DNA from: Arthrobacter sp. D5-1
GTDB taxonomy: Bacteria; Actinomycetota; Actinomycetes; Actinomycetales; Micrococcaceae
Length of the DNA stretch: 64,000 nt
Direction: 5' to 3'
Assembly: GCF_017357425.1 (NCBI RefSeq)
Contig: NZ_CP014571.1
Location: 4,154,001 to 4,218,000, forward strand
The notes under the pieces were generated by a model. The model was given only the letters and a program-made list of their open reading frames with translations. It was not told the DNA's origin and made no database searches. The position numbers and the translations under genes are program-made. Shown in pieces: positions 17,960 through 26,507 of the stretch (position 1 is its first letter; every line of letters begins with the position of its first letter).

Positions 17960-18886
17960 ATGACTACAGAAACAATCACCCAGGCACCTGCCCCCGTGCA
18001 CAGCCGCGGCAACAGGAAGCAAGCCAGGCGCAACACGCTGATCGGCTGGACGTTCATCCTTCCGAACTTCCTGGGCTTCCTGGCCTTCACCCTCATTCCA
18101 GTCGTGGCCGCTTTCGCGCTCTCCTTTATGGAATGGACCTCATTCAGCGCTCCCAAATGGGTTGGCCTGGCCAACTTCGAGCGCATGTTCGCATCCGACT
18201 CCTTCTGGATCGCGCTGCGGAACACCCTTGTCTACGCTTTGGGCCACGTCCCGCTCACCATGGCCTTGGCCCTCATCCTGGCCATGCTGCTGAACCGCAA
18301 GCTCAAGGGCATCGGCTTCTTCCGCGTTGCCATCTTCTTCCCGTACATCACCTCGCTGGTGGCCGTCGCCGTCGTCTGGAACATGTTGTTCAGCCCGGAC
18401 AGCGGCCCCATCAACCAGTTCCTCGGCGCCATCGGCATCGCCAACCCGCCGGGCTGGACCTCCAGTTCCGATTGGGCCATGCCCGCTGTCATCATCACCA
18501 GTGTGTGGCGCGACATGGGCTATTACATGGTCCTCTACTTAGCCGGCCTGCAGGCGATCCCCACCGAACTGGATGAAGCCGCCGAAGTAGACGGCGCCAG
18601 TGCTTGGCAGCGCTTCTGGAACGTCACCATCCCGTCCCTGCGTCCCACCACGTTCTTTGTGGTGGTCATGCTGACGGTTTCCAGCTTCAAGGTGTTCGAC
18701 CTCATTGTGGTCATGACCAACGGTGGCCCAGGCCGCTCCACCACGGTGCTGTCCCAGCTGATCTACCAGGAGGGCATCGGCGAAGGGAAGTTCGGGTACT
18801 CCTCTGCCATTTCGCTGGTCCTGTTCATCATCGTGCTGACGGTTACCGTCCTGCAGTTCAAGATCCAACAGCGGAGGGAACGCTGA
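17960..18886 (+). CDS. Sugar ABC transporter permease, MalF-type
   Basis: The 308-residue inner-membrane protein has about six transmembrane helices and the permease EAA loop (EAAEVDGASAWQRFWNVTIP, about residues 208-227), which docks the ATPase. A basic cytoplasmic N-terminal tail of about 25 residues precedes the first helix. It forms the import channel with the next gene, whose ATG overlaps its stop by one base (TGATG at 18884-18888). No ATPase gene is in the operon, so a shared MsiK/MsmX-type ATPase encoded elsewhere is expected, as is usual for this transporter class. Confidence 0.92.
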   Translation: MTTETITQAPAPVHSRGNRKQARRNTLIGWTFILPNFLGFLAFTLIPVVAAFALSFMEWTSFSAPKWVGLANFERMFASDSFWIALRNTLVYALGHVPLTMALALILAMLLNRKLKGIGFFRVAIFFPYITSLVAVAVVWNMLFSPDSGPINQFLGAIGIANPPGWTSSSDWAMPAVIITSVWRDMGYYMVLYLAGLQAIPTELDEAAEVDGASAWQRFWNVTIPSLRPTTFFVVVMLTVSSFKVFDLIVVMTNGGPGRSTTVLSQLIYQEGIGEGKFGYSSAISLVLFIIVLTVTVLQFKIQQRRER

Positions 18887-19827
18887 TGACCAACATGGCC
18901 GAAGACCTTAAAGCCACTCATGTGACGGACGCAGCACCGCTCCCAAACGGCGCACCTACTGCGGAAGACCGCCGTCGTACTGACCGTCAGCGTTCCCCGC
19001 GCGAGCAGAAGAAGCGGACCGCGAACATCGTGATCTACGGTGTCCTGGTGGTCCTGGTGGCGGCGCTGATGGTGCCGTTCATCTGGATGCTTTCCTCGTC
19101 GTTGAAGGAGAACAACCAGGTCCTCACGGTTCCCATCCAGTGGATTCCGCAGGAGTTCGTGTGGAGCAACTACACGGACATCTGGACCCGTATCCCCATG
19201 ATGGGCTACCTGCAGAACTCGCTGTACCTCGCCGTGATCATCACCTGCCTGCAGGTCCTCACGGGCTCGCTGGCTGCCTACGGTTTCTCCAAGGTCCGCT
19301 TCCCGGGCCGCGACGTGCTGTTCCTCGCGTACATCGGTACTATCGCCGTTCCGTGGCAGGCCTACATGGTGCCGCAGTACATCATGATGCAGAACCTTGG
19401 CCTGACCAACAGCTTCAACGCCCTCATTCTCTTGCAGGCGTTCGGCGCGTTCGGCGTGTTCCTGATGCGCCAGTACTACATGACCATCCCGGACGAGCTC
19501 TGCGAAGCGGCCCGCATCGATGGCTTGAGCGAATACGGCATCTGGGCCCGCGTCATCCTGCCCCTGTCCAAGCCGGCCCTGGCCAGCCTTGCCCTGCTCA
19601 CGTTCGTGAACACGTGGAACGACTACATGGGTCCGTTCATCTACCTCACGTCCAACCGACTCTGGACCGTCCAGCTGGGCTTGCGGTCCTTCGTGGGCCA
19701 GTTCGACGCCGAGTACGCCATGATCATGACCGGCTCCGTGATCTCCGTGATCCCGATCCTCATCATCTTCCTCATCGGCCAGCGCTACTTCATCCAGGGC
19801 ATCGCGACCAGCGGGATGAAAGGATGA
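18886..19827 (+). CDS. Sugar ABC transporter permease, MalG-type
   Basis: The 313-residue partner permease begins at the ATG overlapping the preceding stop. It has a long hydrophilic N terminus (about 45 residues, including a basic RRTDRQRSPREQKKR stretch), about six helices, and the EAA loop EAARIDGLSEYGIWARVILP (about 208-227). The C terminus is short, as in MalG-like CUT1 permeases. The stop overlaps the next ATG by 4 bp (ATGA at 19824-19827), indicating tight translational coupling through the operon. Confidence 0.92.
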   Translation: MTNMAEDLKATHVTDAAPLPNGAPTAEDRRRTDRQRSPREQKKRTANIVIYGVLVVLVAALMVPFIWMLSSSLKENNQVLTVPIQWIPQEFVWSNYTDIWTRIPMMGYLQNSLYLAVIITCLQVLTGSLAAYGFSKVRFPGRDVLFLAYIGTIAVPWQAYMVPQYIMMQNLGLTNSFNALILLQAFGAFGVFLMRQYYMTIPDELCEAARIDGLSEYGIWARVILPLSKPALASLALLTFVNTWNDYMGPFIYLTSNRLWTVQLGLRSFVGQFDAEYAMIMTGSVISVIPILIIFLIGQRYFIQGIATSGMKG

Positions 19828-20534
19828 GTGTTGTGGCTGGGCAGAAACGACGGCGGTGGGCCGGACCGGGATTCGAAACCTTCGGGAGCATCTTCGGGTT
19901 CATCTACACGTTCCTGGCCGGCAACGCCCTGCTCGCCGTGGCCAACGCCCCGCTGGTCCTCAGCCTTTCCCTGGTGGCCGACCCCGCCGCTGCGTGGCCG
20001 TTCTTCCTGGCGCTCTCCGTCACCATTGCGCCGTCGCTCGCCGGCATCTTCGCTGCCTTCAAGGCGTTGAACGACGACGGCGGCGCGGTCAAGCCGGTTG
20101 CCGCTTTCCTTCGGGGATACAAACGCAGTTTCGCGAAGGCCGCGGTGCTGGGTGTGGGCGCTGTGGCCCTGCTTCTGTTCCTCGGCGTGGACCTGGCCGT
20201 CGTCCAGAACAACGTCCAGAACCTTCCTGGGGCTGCGCTGCTGGTGCCCGTGATCGTCGTAGCGGCCGCCGTGACGGTGAGCCTTGCCGTCACGGCGATT
20301 GCCGGCGTCGTACTTCTGCCTGAGACGAAGCTGAAAAGCATCCTCAAGGCTTCGCTTTATCTGGTGGCGCAGCGCTGGTACCTCAGCGTGGCCATGCTGA
20401 TCCTGCTGGGGATCATCGTGTCCGCCTCCGTGATGCATCCGGTCCTGGGTATCGCGTTGGCGCCGGCACCGCTGCTGTTCGTGATCTGGAGCAACGCCGC
20501 GTACGCTTTCCACGCCGTGCTGCGTTCCGCGTAG
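19824..20534 (+). CDS. DUF624 (YesL-like) membrane protein
   Basis: The 236-residue protein has about six hydrophobic helices and the GFETFGSIFGFIYTFLAGNALL opening typical of DUF624/YesL proteins, which sit beside CUT1 sugar importers (for example in pectin-degradation loci of Bacillus). Its biochemical role is not established; it is probably an accessory to transport. The start is the ATG inside ATGA at 19824. It is followed after 18 bp by the beta-galactosidase gene. Confidence 0.85.
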   Translation: MSVVAGQKRRRWAGPGFETFGSIFGFIYTFLAGNALLAVANAPLVLSLSLVADPAAAWPFFLALSVTIAPSLAGIFAAFKALNDDGGAVKPVAAFLRGYKRSFAKAAVLGVGAVALLLFLGVDLAVVQNNVQNLPGAALLVPVIVVAAAVTVSLAVTAIAGVVLLPETKLKSILKASLYLVAQRWYLSVAMLILLGIIVSASVMHPVLGIALAPAPLLFVIWSNAAYAFHAVLRSA

Positions 20535-20552
20535 ACCCTGTTAGGACCTTTC

Positions 20553-22304
20553 TTGAGCACCTTCGCAATCGGCGATCAGGACTTCCTCCTGGACGATCAG
20601 CCGTTCCGCATCCTCTCCGGAGCCATCCACTACTTCCGGGTTCACCCCGATCTGTGGGCCGACCGGATCCATAAGGCCCGGTTGATGGGTTTGAATACCA
20701 TCGAAACGTATGTGCCCTGGAATGAGCACTCGCCCGAGCCTGGTTCGTTTGTTGCCGACGGCGGGCTGGACCTGGGTCGCTTCCTGGACCTGGTTGCCGC
20801 TTCCGGGATGCACGCCATTGTCCGCCCCGGCCCCTACATCTGCGCCGAATGGGACAACGGAGGGCTGCCCGCCTGGCTGTTCACCGACCCCACCGTGGGT
20901 GTCCGCAGCAGCGAACCGGGCTACTTGGCGGCTGTCTCTTCCTATATGGAGTCTGTGCTGGCTTTGGTGGTGCCTCGACAGATCACTCAGGGCGGTCCAG
21001 TGATCATGCTCCAGATTGAGAACGAGTACGGCGCCTACGGGAACGACAAGGAGTACCTGCAGCATCTGGTGGACCTGTCCAAGCGCTCGGGTGTTGATGT
21101 TCCGCTGTTCACCTGCGACCAGCCGTTCGGGACCATGATCGAGGACGGATCATTGCCCGAACTGCACAAGACGGGAACGTTTGGTTCGCGTGTTGAGGAG
21201 CGGCTCGGCTTCTTGCGGGAGAGGCAGCCCTCGGGGCCGCTCATGTGCGCAGAGTTCTGGAACGGCTGGTTCGACAACTGGGGAACACACCACCACACCA
21301 CCGACGCCGCTGCTTCCGCCGCCGAACTCGATGCTCTGCTCACCGCCGGGGCTTCAGTGAACATCTACATGTTCCACGGCGGCACCAACTTCGGCTTCAG
21401 CAATGGGGCGAACGACAAAGGCATCTACGAGCCCACCATCACCTCGTACGACTACGACGCTCCCCTCTCCGAGGACGGGCATCCGACGGCCAAGTATTTC
21501 GCCTTCCGGGACGTCATTGCCAAGCATTTCCCGGTTCCGGCCGAGGTGCCGGCTCTCCGGGCGCCCGTCCCTGCTTCAGTGGTGGCGGTTTCTTCGACGG
21601 CTCCTGCGCTCTCCGACGCCGTAGTTACGTCTTTGGTACCAGGAACCGTTCCGCCCGTCGAGGTGACGGGGCAGTACCGCGGCTTCTATTTGTACGAGGC
21701 CTCACTTCCTGGTGGCGGGGTCCTGTCATTCACAGAGGTCCGTGACAGGGCACAGTTCTTCCTGGACGGCGTGCCCGTGGGGGTGCTGAGCCGGGAACTG
21801 GGCGAGCGCTCGGTTGTCATCCCCGGTGGTGGCCGCCTGCAGGTTCTCCTTGAGGACCAAGGCCGGGTGAATTACGGGCAGAGAATCGGCGAAGCCAAGG
21901 GTTTGATCGGACCGGCGCTGCTGAACGGCGCGGAGGTTGTGGACTGGGAAGTGGGTGCCGTGGACCTGGGCTCGCTGGAGGCATTCCGGTCGGCCGCGGC
22001 GCCGCTGCCACCCGGCGATGCTGCGGCCGGCGTGGCTGGTCCGTTCGTTTCCTTTGCGACCTTTGACGCCGATGGCCCGGGAGACCGATTCCTCCGCCTC
22101 GATGGCTGGACCAAGGGTGTTGTTTTTGTGAACGGATTCAACCTTGGCCGTTACTGGAGCCGCGGACCGCAGCGCACGCTGTACGTTCCCGGTCCGCTGA
22201 TCCGCGAAGGCGCCAACGAGCTCGCCATCCTGGAACTCCACGGAAGCGCGACGCGCGAGGTGGGTTTCGCCGTCGGGCCTGACCTGGGCCCCGACGAAAA
22301 GTAG
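20553..22304 (+). CDS. GH35 beta-galactosidase, cytosolic
   Basis: The 583-residue enzyme has the GH35 barrel (about 10-325) and C-terminal beta domains. The proton donor is Glu158 in IENEYGAYG and the nucleophile is Glu234 in CAEFWNGW, followed by the family motif MFHGGTNFGF. There is no signal peptide, so it hydrolyses terminal beta-galactose from oligosaccharides after import. The start is TTG 20553, with AGGA upstream; no better start exists. It is the last gene of the operon; strong hairpins follow. Together with the secreted GH30 enzyme this suggests stepwise galactan use. Confidence 0.92.
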   Translation: MSTFAIGDQDFLLDDQPFRILSGAIHYFRVHPDLWADRIHKARLMGLNTIETYVPWNEHSPEPGSFVADGGLDLGRFLDLVAASGMHAIVRPGPYICAEWDNGGLPAWLFTDPTVGVRSSEPGYLAAVSSYMESVLALVVPRQITQGGPVIMLQIENEYGAYGNDKEYLQHLVDLSKRSGVDVPLFTCDQPFGTMIEDGSLPELHKTGTFGSRVEERLGFLRERQPSGPLMCAEFWNGWFDNWGTHHHTTDAAASAAELDALLTAGASVNIYMFHGGTNFGFSNGANDKGIYEPTITSYDYDAPLSEDGHPTAKYFAFRDVIAKHFPVPAEVPALRAPVPASVVAVSSTAPALSDAVVTSLVPGTVPPVEVTGQYRGFYLYEASLPGGGVLSFTEVRDRAQFFLDGVPVGVLSRELGERSVVIPGGGRLQVLLEDQGRVNYGQRIGEAKGLIGPALLNGAEVVDWEVGAVDLGSLEAFRSAAAPLPPGDAAAGVAGPFVSFATFDADGPGDRFLRLDGWTKGVVFVNGFNLGRYWSRGPQRTLYVPGPLIREGANELAILELHGSATREVGFAVGPDLGPDEK

Positions 22305-22337
22305 CCATCTCTCACATTCCAAGCCCTTCCCGTCCGC

Positions 22338-22370
22338 CCTCTCTCACTTTCTCCAGGAGAGTGAGAGAGG
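22338..22370. terminator. Palindrome with CTCTCAC arms, probable terminator
   Basis: CCTCTCTCACT (22338-22348) and AGTGAGAGAGG (22360-22370) are perfect 11-bp arms. A further CTCTCAC copy lies nearby at about 22309. It lies 33 bp after the GH35 stop and before a second, stronger hairpin. Confidence 0.6.
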
Positions 22371-22410
22371 CTTCCTTCCAAGGTGACGGGATATGAGAGA
22401 GCGTTTGCGG

Positions 22411-22452
22411 CATACAGAAGGGACCGGTCGATCAACCGGTCCCTTCTGTATG
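22411..22452. terminator. Perfect 18-bp inverted repeat, bidirectional terminator
   Basis: CATACAGAAGGGACCGGT (22411-22428) and its exact reverse complement (22435-22452) flank a 6-nt loop. It lies between the convergent GH35 and lipoprotein genes, so it can terminate both. Confidence 0.85.
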
Positions 22453-22487
22453 TTCAGCCCTGTATGTTCAGCGACTGCGTGTTCAGC
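22446..22487. repeat. Three short direct repeats (TGTTCAGC)
   Basis: TGTTCAGC occurs at 22451, 22465 and 22480, at 14-15 bp spacing; the first two copies share the longer CTGTATGTTCAGC. The first overlaps the right arm of the terminator hairpin, and the third ends 12 bp before the lipoprotein stop codon. Confidence 0.6.
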
Positions 22488-22499
22488 GCGCGGGCGTCA

Positions 22500-22865
22500 T
22501 TAGCCGCGGCAGAGCTCGCCGTACTTGGTGCCGGCTTCCTGGAAGGCCGAGTTGGCCTCGTCCAGCTTTGCCTGGTGCTCCGCCTTCTTGCCATCGTCGG
22601 TCGGCTCCTTCTCGGCCAGAGCATCCAGGTATCCCAGGATTGCCGTGACAACCGGCTTCATGTCGTTGGAAGCCACGGACTCGATGGGCCGGACCGCATT
22701 GGCAGCACGGTTCGCTGCAGTCTGGCTCGGGCTCTGCGGGAAGCTGGGTACCACGACGTTAACGCGGTCGCAGGTTTCCGCTGTGGTCAGCTGCTGCTGG
22801 GCGGAACAGGCGGATGCCGAGGCGATGAGCCCGGCAGCGATCAGGACAGTGGTGAGTTTCTTCAT
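22500..22865 (-). CDS. Small lipoprotein of unknown function
   Basis: The 121-residue protein begins MKKLTTVLIAAGLIASASAC, a clear lipoprotein signal with lipidated Cys20. The mature part is helical and hydrophilic, with two more Cys residues (ETCDRV and GELCRG near the end) that could form a disulfide. ATG 22865 follows GAGG; an upstream in-frame start would add a non-signal stretch. It is monocistronic and faces the GH35 operon across two hairpins. No known family was recognised. Confidence 0.8.
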   Translation of the reverse strand: MKKLTTVLIAAGLIASASACSAQQQLTTAETCDRVNVVVPSFPQSPSQTAANRAANAVRPIESVASNDMKPVVTAILGYLDALAEKEPTDDGKKAEHQAKLDEANSAFQEAGTKYGELCRG

Positions 22866-22952
22866 GATTCCCTCAGTGGTCGACGTCCCTTTGATTGTAA
22901 TCAGAGCCGGGGCCCGGCCACGCATCGGCCACCACCCGGAGGCGAATCTCCT

Positions 22953-24671
22953 CTACAGCGCCGGCGTCCGGGGCGGAGTCGTGCGCCGCGAGCCCGTCGC
23001 TTCGAAAGCGGCAGCCAGCGTCAGCAGTGCCGTGTCGTCGTAGGCGCGGCCAGCAAAGGTGAGGCCTACGGGCATGCCAATGTCTGCCATCGTTCCCATC
23101 GGCACCGTGACAGTGGGGATGCCGAGGTGGCGTGGGACGAGGTTGCCGTTGGACACCCAGACCCCATTTCGCCAGCCGAGGTCCGCGGAGGCAGGGTTGA
23201 CGTCCATGTCGGCTGGTCCGACGTCGGCCGCGGCAGGGAACAGGACTGCGTCCAGTCCGAGCCCGTCCATCCAGTCCTCCAGGTCAACCCGCCGGGTCTC
23301 TTCCAGTCCGCGCACTCCGCTTTCCAGCTCGGGGATCTCAGTGAATTGGGATACGCCGTATTCGCGGACATGCCGGGGATATTCGGAGATGTGGTCGTCG
23401 AATCCGGTGTAGCGGTCTGCCAGGGCGCCCTTCGGGTGCGGGAAGATCGCAGCGCCGTCAACATCGGCAAGCCTGTTGAGGGCAGGATCACCGTTGGCGC
23501 GCAGGAAATCGTCCCACGCCCAGGCCGAGAGGTCCTCGATTTCACGCTTGAGGTACGCGGAACTGACCAGGCCGCGGGTGGCGATGGTAGGCGCTCCCGG
23601 CCGGTCGCCTTCGTAATTTGAGACCACGGGGAAGTCCACCAGGACGACCTCGGCTCCCGCGGACTCAAGGTCCCGCTTGGCGGCTTCCCACAGGTCAATC
23701 ACGGAAGCCCGCGTTTCGATTCGCTGCCCGGTGGGGCCACCGATGCCCGGCTGCTCGCTGGTCCCGGCGGCCGGGTCTGCGTTGATGTACATGCGCGGCA
23801 CTCCGAGGCGCTTACCCCGCAACGCCAGCCGTCCGGCGTCGAGCGTTTCCGAAGCGAGCGCAACGTAAGACTCCGGCCGGACCTCAGACGATTTAGGGAT
23901 CTCAACCCACGGCTGCGCGCGCCAAAAATCACCGCGGGACTCGGCGTCGTCGGCCACAATGACGTCCAGCAGCTCGAGCATGTCGGCCATGGTGCGCGTG
24001 TGCGGGACTACGACGTCCATGGTGGGGACCAATGGCCAGTTGCCGCGCACCGAGATGACGCCGCGCGAGGGCGTGTAGGCGCACAAGGCATTGTTCGACG
24101 CCGGTGCGCGGCCACTTGACCAGGTCTCCTCACCCAGGCCGAAGGCCGCGAAGCTGGCCGCCGTCGCGGTTCCGGAACCGTTGGAGGAACCGGAGCCGAA
24201 GGCGGCCGTCAGGTACTCAGCGTTGTACGGGCTTTCGGCGCGGCCATAGACGCCACGCTGCATGCCGCCGTTGGCCATCGGCGGCATGTTGGTGAGGCCG
24301 ATCAACACCGCACCGGCATCCCGAAGCCGCTCGATGGTGAACGCATCCCGTTGCGCCACCAGATTCTCAAAGGCCGGCGAGCCGGCCGCGGCAGTGAGAC
24401 CCTTGGCCAGATAGCTGTCCTTGGCTGTGTAAGGAATACCGTCCAGAGGGCCGCGCACAATCCCCTGCGCCCGGCGTTCATCCGAAGCCCTGGCGTCCGC
24501 CAAGGCCTCGGGGTTCATGACCACCATTGCGTTGAGCTTGATGCCATTGCGGTCATAGGCCTCGATGCGCTCGAGGTAGGCCTTGGTGAGCTGTTCGCTG
24601 GTCACCTCGCCTGCCTCCAGGGCCTCGCGCAGTTGCGCGATGGAGGCTTCTACGACGTCGAAGTTGGCCAT
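22953..24671 (-). CDS. Amidase-signature (AS) family hydrolase
   Basis: The 572-residue enzyme has the Ser-cis-Ser-Lys catalytic plan: Lys84 (YTAKDSY), the Ser-rich loop GSGSSNGSG (Ser162/163) and a probable nucleophile Ser186 (ETWSSGRAPAS). The nucleophile loop differs from the common TDTGGSIR, so substrate choice may be unusual. It hydrolyses a carboxamide in the cytoplasm. Its ATG overlaps the agmatine deiminase stop by one base (TAATG), so the two are coupled; the amidase may process N-carbamoylputrescine or another deiminase product, a step usually done by a nitrilase-type enzyme. That pairing is inference. The divergent TetR regulator probably controls both. Confidence 0.87.
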   Translation of the reverse strand: MANFDVVEASIAQLREALEAGEVTSEQLTKAYLERIEAYDRNGIKLNAMVVMNPEALADARASDERRAQGIVRGPLDGIPYTAKDSYLAKGLTAAAGSPAFENLVAQRDAFTIERLRDAGAVLIGLTNMPPMANGGMQRGVYGRAESPYNAEYLTAAFGSGSSNGSGTATAASFAAFGLGEETWSSGRAPASNNALCAYTPSRGVISVRGNWPLVPTMDVVVPHTRTMADMLELLDVIVADDAESRGDFWRAQPWVEIPKSSEVRPESYVALASETLDAGRLALRGKRLGVPRMYINADPAAGTSEQPGIGGPTGQRIETRASVIDLWEAAKRDLESAGAEVVLVDFPVVSNYEGDRPGAPTIATRGLVSSAYLKREIEDLSAWAWDDFLRANGDPALNRLADVDGAAIFPHPKGALADRYTGFDDHISEYPRHVREYGVSQFTEIPELESGVRGLEETRRVDLEDWMDGLGLDAVLFPAAADVGPADMDVNPASADLGWRNGVWVSNGNLVPRHLGIPTVTVPMGTMADIGMPVGLTFAGRAYDDTALLTLAAAFEATGSRRTTPPRTPAL

Positions 24672-25729
24672 TACGCCTCATCCCCGGCGAATTGCGCCCT
24701 GCTGAGGCGCGGCTGCTGCTGGGTGATGCAGTGGATGCCGCCACCGCGGGCCAGGATCGGTCGGGCATCCACGGTGACCACGCGGCGGCCGGGGTAGGCC
24801 TCGGCCAGGATCTCGGCCGCGAGGGAATCGGCACGTTCTTCACCGTAGCCACAGGCGATGACGCCACCATTGACCACCAGGTGGTTGACGTAGCTCCAGT
24901 CCACAAAGCCGTCTTCGTCGCGCAAAGTTTCCGGCGCAGGCAGCGGCACAATCTCGAACGGTTTGTCCGATGCATCCGTCTGGGTTTCCAGGAATGCCTG
25001 GAGCGTGCGGCTGACTTCGTAATCCGGGTGCTCCGGGTTGGTCTGGGAGTGCAGCAGGATACGGCCGGGGGTGGGCAGGGTGGCCACCATGTCGATGTGG
25101 CCGCGTGTGCCCAAGTCCTCGTAGTCGCGGGTCAGTCCGCGGGGTACCCAAATGACTTTTGTGGCGCCGATGGTGCGGGCCAGCTCAGCCTCAACTGCGG
25201 CCTTGTCGGCGAAGGGGTTCCGACCCGGATCCAGCTGCACGGTTTCGGTAATCAGCACGGTTCCTTCGCCGTCCACGTGGATGGCGCCGCCCTCGTTGAC
25301 CAGCAGCGAGCTGACCAGTTCGGCACCGGACTGTTCCGCGACGAAACGGCCCATGCCGGCACTCTTCTGCCACTCGGACCACGCCGGCGCACCCCAGCCG
25401 TTGAAGATCCAGTCCACAGCACCAAGCACGCCGGGACGTTCATCGTCCAGCACAAAGGTGGGTCCGACGTCGCGCATCCAGAACTCATCCAGCGGCGCCT
25501 CAATCTGTTCGATCCCGCCGCCCAGCATCCGGGCGGCGCGTTCGCGCTCGCTCGGGTCCACCACCATGGTGACCGGTTCGAATTCCGCCACTGCGTGGGC
25601 GACGGCGGTCCAGGCCTTATACGCCTCTTCGGCCGAGGCGGCGTCGTCGCCAAGGGTCAGGCCGGTGCGGGGGAACGCCATCCAGGTGCGCTCATGCGGT
25701 GCGGTTTCGGCCGGCATTCTCCAAGCCAT
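24671..25729 (-). CDS. aguA: Agmatine deiminase / peptidyl-arginine deiminase family
   Basis: The 352-residue enzyme shows the agmatine deiminase landmarks: FWMRDVGPTF near residue 83, RGHIDMVA near 210, and the catalytic Cys334 in GGGIHCITQQQP close to the C terminus. It would convert agmatine to N-carbamoylputrescine plus ammonia in the cytoplasm. The ATG at 25729 is the first gene of a two-gene operon with the amidase. A perfect palindrome at 25760-25781 lies just upstream. The length is normal for the family. A related guanidine-compound substrate is possible. Confidence 0.9.
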   Translation of the reverse strand: MAWRMPAETAPHERTWMAFPRTGLTLGDDAASAEEAYKAWTAVAHAVAEFEPVTMVVDPSERERAARMLGGGIEQIEAPLDEFWMRDVGPTFVLDDERPGVLGAVDWIFNGWGAPAWSEWQKSAGMGRFVAEQSGAELVSSLLVNEGGAIHVDGEGTVLITETVQLDPGRNPFADKAAVEAELARTIGATKVIWVPRGLTRDYEDLGTRGHIDMVATLPTPGRILLHSQTNPEHPDYEVSRTLQAFLETQTDASDKPFEIVPLPAPETLRDEDGFVDWSYVNHLVVNGGVIACGYGEERADSLAAEILAEAYPGRRVVTVDARPILARGGGIHCITQQQPRLSRAQFAGDEA

Positions 25730-25759
25730 GGGTGACTCCTTCGTCTTCAGTGCAATCTC

Positions 25760-25781
25760 TTGTTGATCATACGATCAACAA
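25760..25781. promoter_or_regulatory. Operator palindrome between aguA and the TetR gene
   Basis: TTGTTGATC and GATCAACAA are perfect 9-bp arms around ATAC. The site is central in the 82-bp divergent gap, 31 bp from the aguA start and 30 bp from the TetR start, so one bound TetR dimer could repress both. Confidence 0.8.
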
Positions 25782-25811
25782 TGCTGAAAAGGTAATCTAG
25801 ACTGGTCCTTG

Positions 25812-26447
25812 ATGTCAAGCACTCCACAGAAGCGCGCACTCCGGAAGTCACCGGCAGAACGCGCCGCAGAAATCACCGAAGCCGCCCGCGAGCTCGCCCT
25901 CGAGGCGGGTCTCACCGCACTCACGCTGCGCAATGTTGCCGCACGCGTGGGCGTCGCTTCCGGCCTGGTGGCGCACTATCAGCCCAATATGGATGCGCTG
26001 GTCTCCAGCACATTCGCCAGCATCGTGGCCGCGGAAACCCAGGAAGTTGCAGGCCTGCTAAGCCAGCGTCCAGGCCCCTCGGAACGGCTCGGACTGCTGG
26101 TGGACACCCTCCTGGACAACAGCAGGCTCGACGTCACGGCAATCTGGGTGGAAGCCTGGACGCTGGGACGGCGCAACGAGACGCTGGCCGCCTCGGTCCG
26201 CGAGCAAATGGATGCCTGGCAGGAGGTCTTCCAAGGAGTAGTGGAGGACGGAAACGCGAGCGGAGCGTTCAACGTTTCCGATGCCGCCGCCGTCGCCTGG
26301 CAGATCCTCGGCATGGTGGACGGCCTGAATGCGCAGGCCTTGGTCCGCTGGGATGGCGTCAACGATCGCGGCACGCACCTGGCCCGCGCGGTGGAGGGGA
26401 TGGTGGGCGCTGCCCCGGGCTCCCTGGCTTCGAAACCCGGCGCTTAG
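25812..26447 (+). CDS. TetR-family regulator of the agmatine deiminase operon
   Basis: The product is about 211 residues. An N-terminal TetR helix-turn-helix (about 15-60; LTLRNVAARVGVASGLVAHY) is followed by a helical ligand domain. The AHYQPNM form of the recognition-helix end resembles BetI-type regulators. The start could be TTG 25809 or ATG 25812; a TAGACT box ends 8 bases before the ATG, so a leaderless transcript is possible. It is divergent from aguA with a perfect 22-bp operator between them, which makes it the likely repressor. The ligand may be agmatine or a breakdown product (inference). Confidence 0.88.
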   Translation: MSSTPQKRALRKSPAERAAEITEAARELALEAGLTALTLRNVAARVGVASGLVAHYQPNMDALVSSTFASIVAAETQEVAGLLSQRPGPSERLGLLVDTLLDNSRLDVTAIWVEAWTLGRRNETLAASVREQMDAWQEVFQGVVEDGNASGAFNVSDAAAVAWQILGMVDGLNAQALVRWDGVNDRGTHLARAVEGMVGAAPGSLASKPGA

Positions 26448-26507
26448 GGAAGCCGGTCAGCCCGCTGGTCTTCGGGAGCCGCCACACCCTGCCCTAGGCT
26501 GGAGACC

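Noticed and set aside
16550..18022. Long frame antisense to the sugar-binding protein
   Set aside because: It covers a gene with a lipobox and operon position; its product is Val/Leu/Gly-rich with no recognisable domain.
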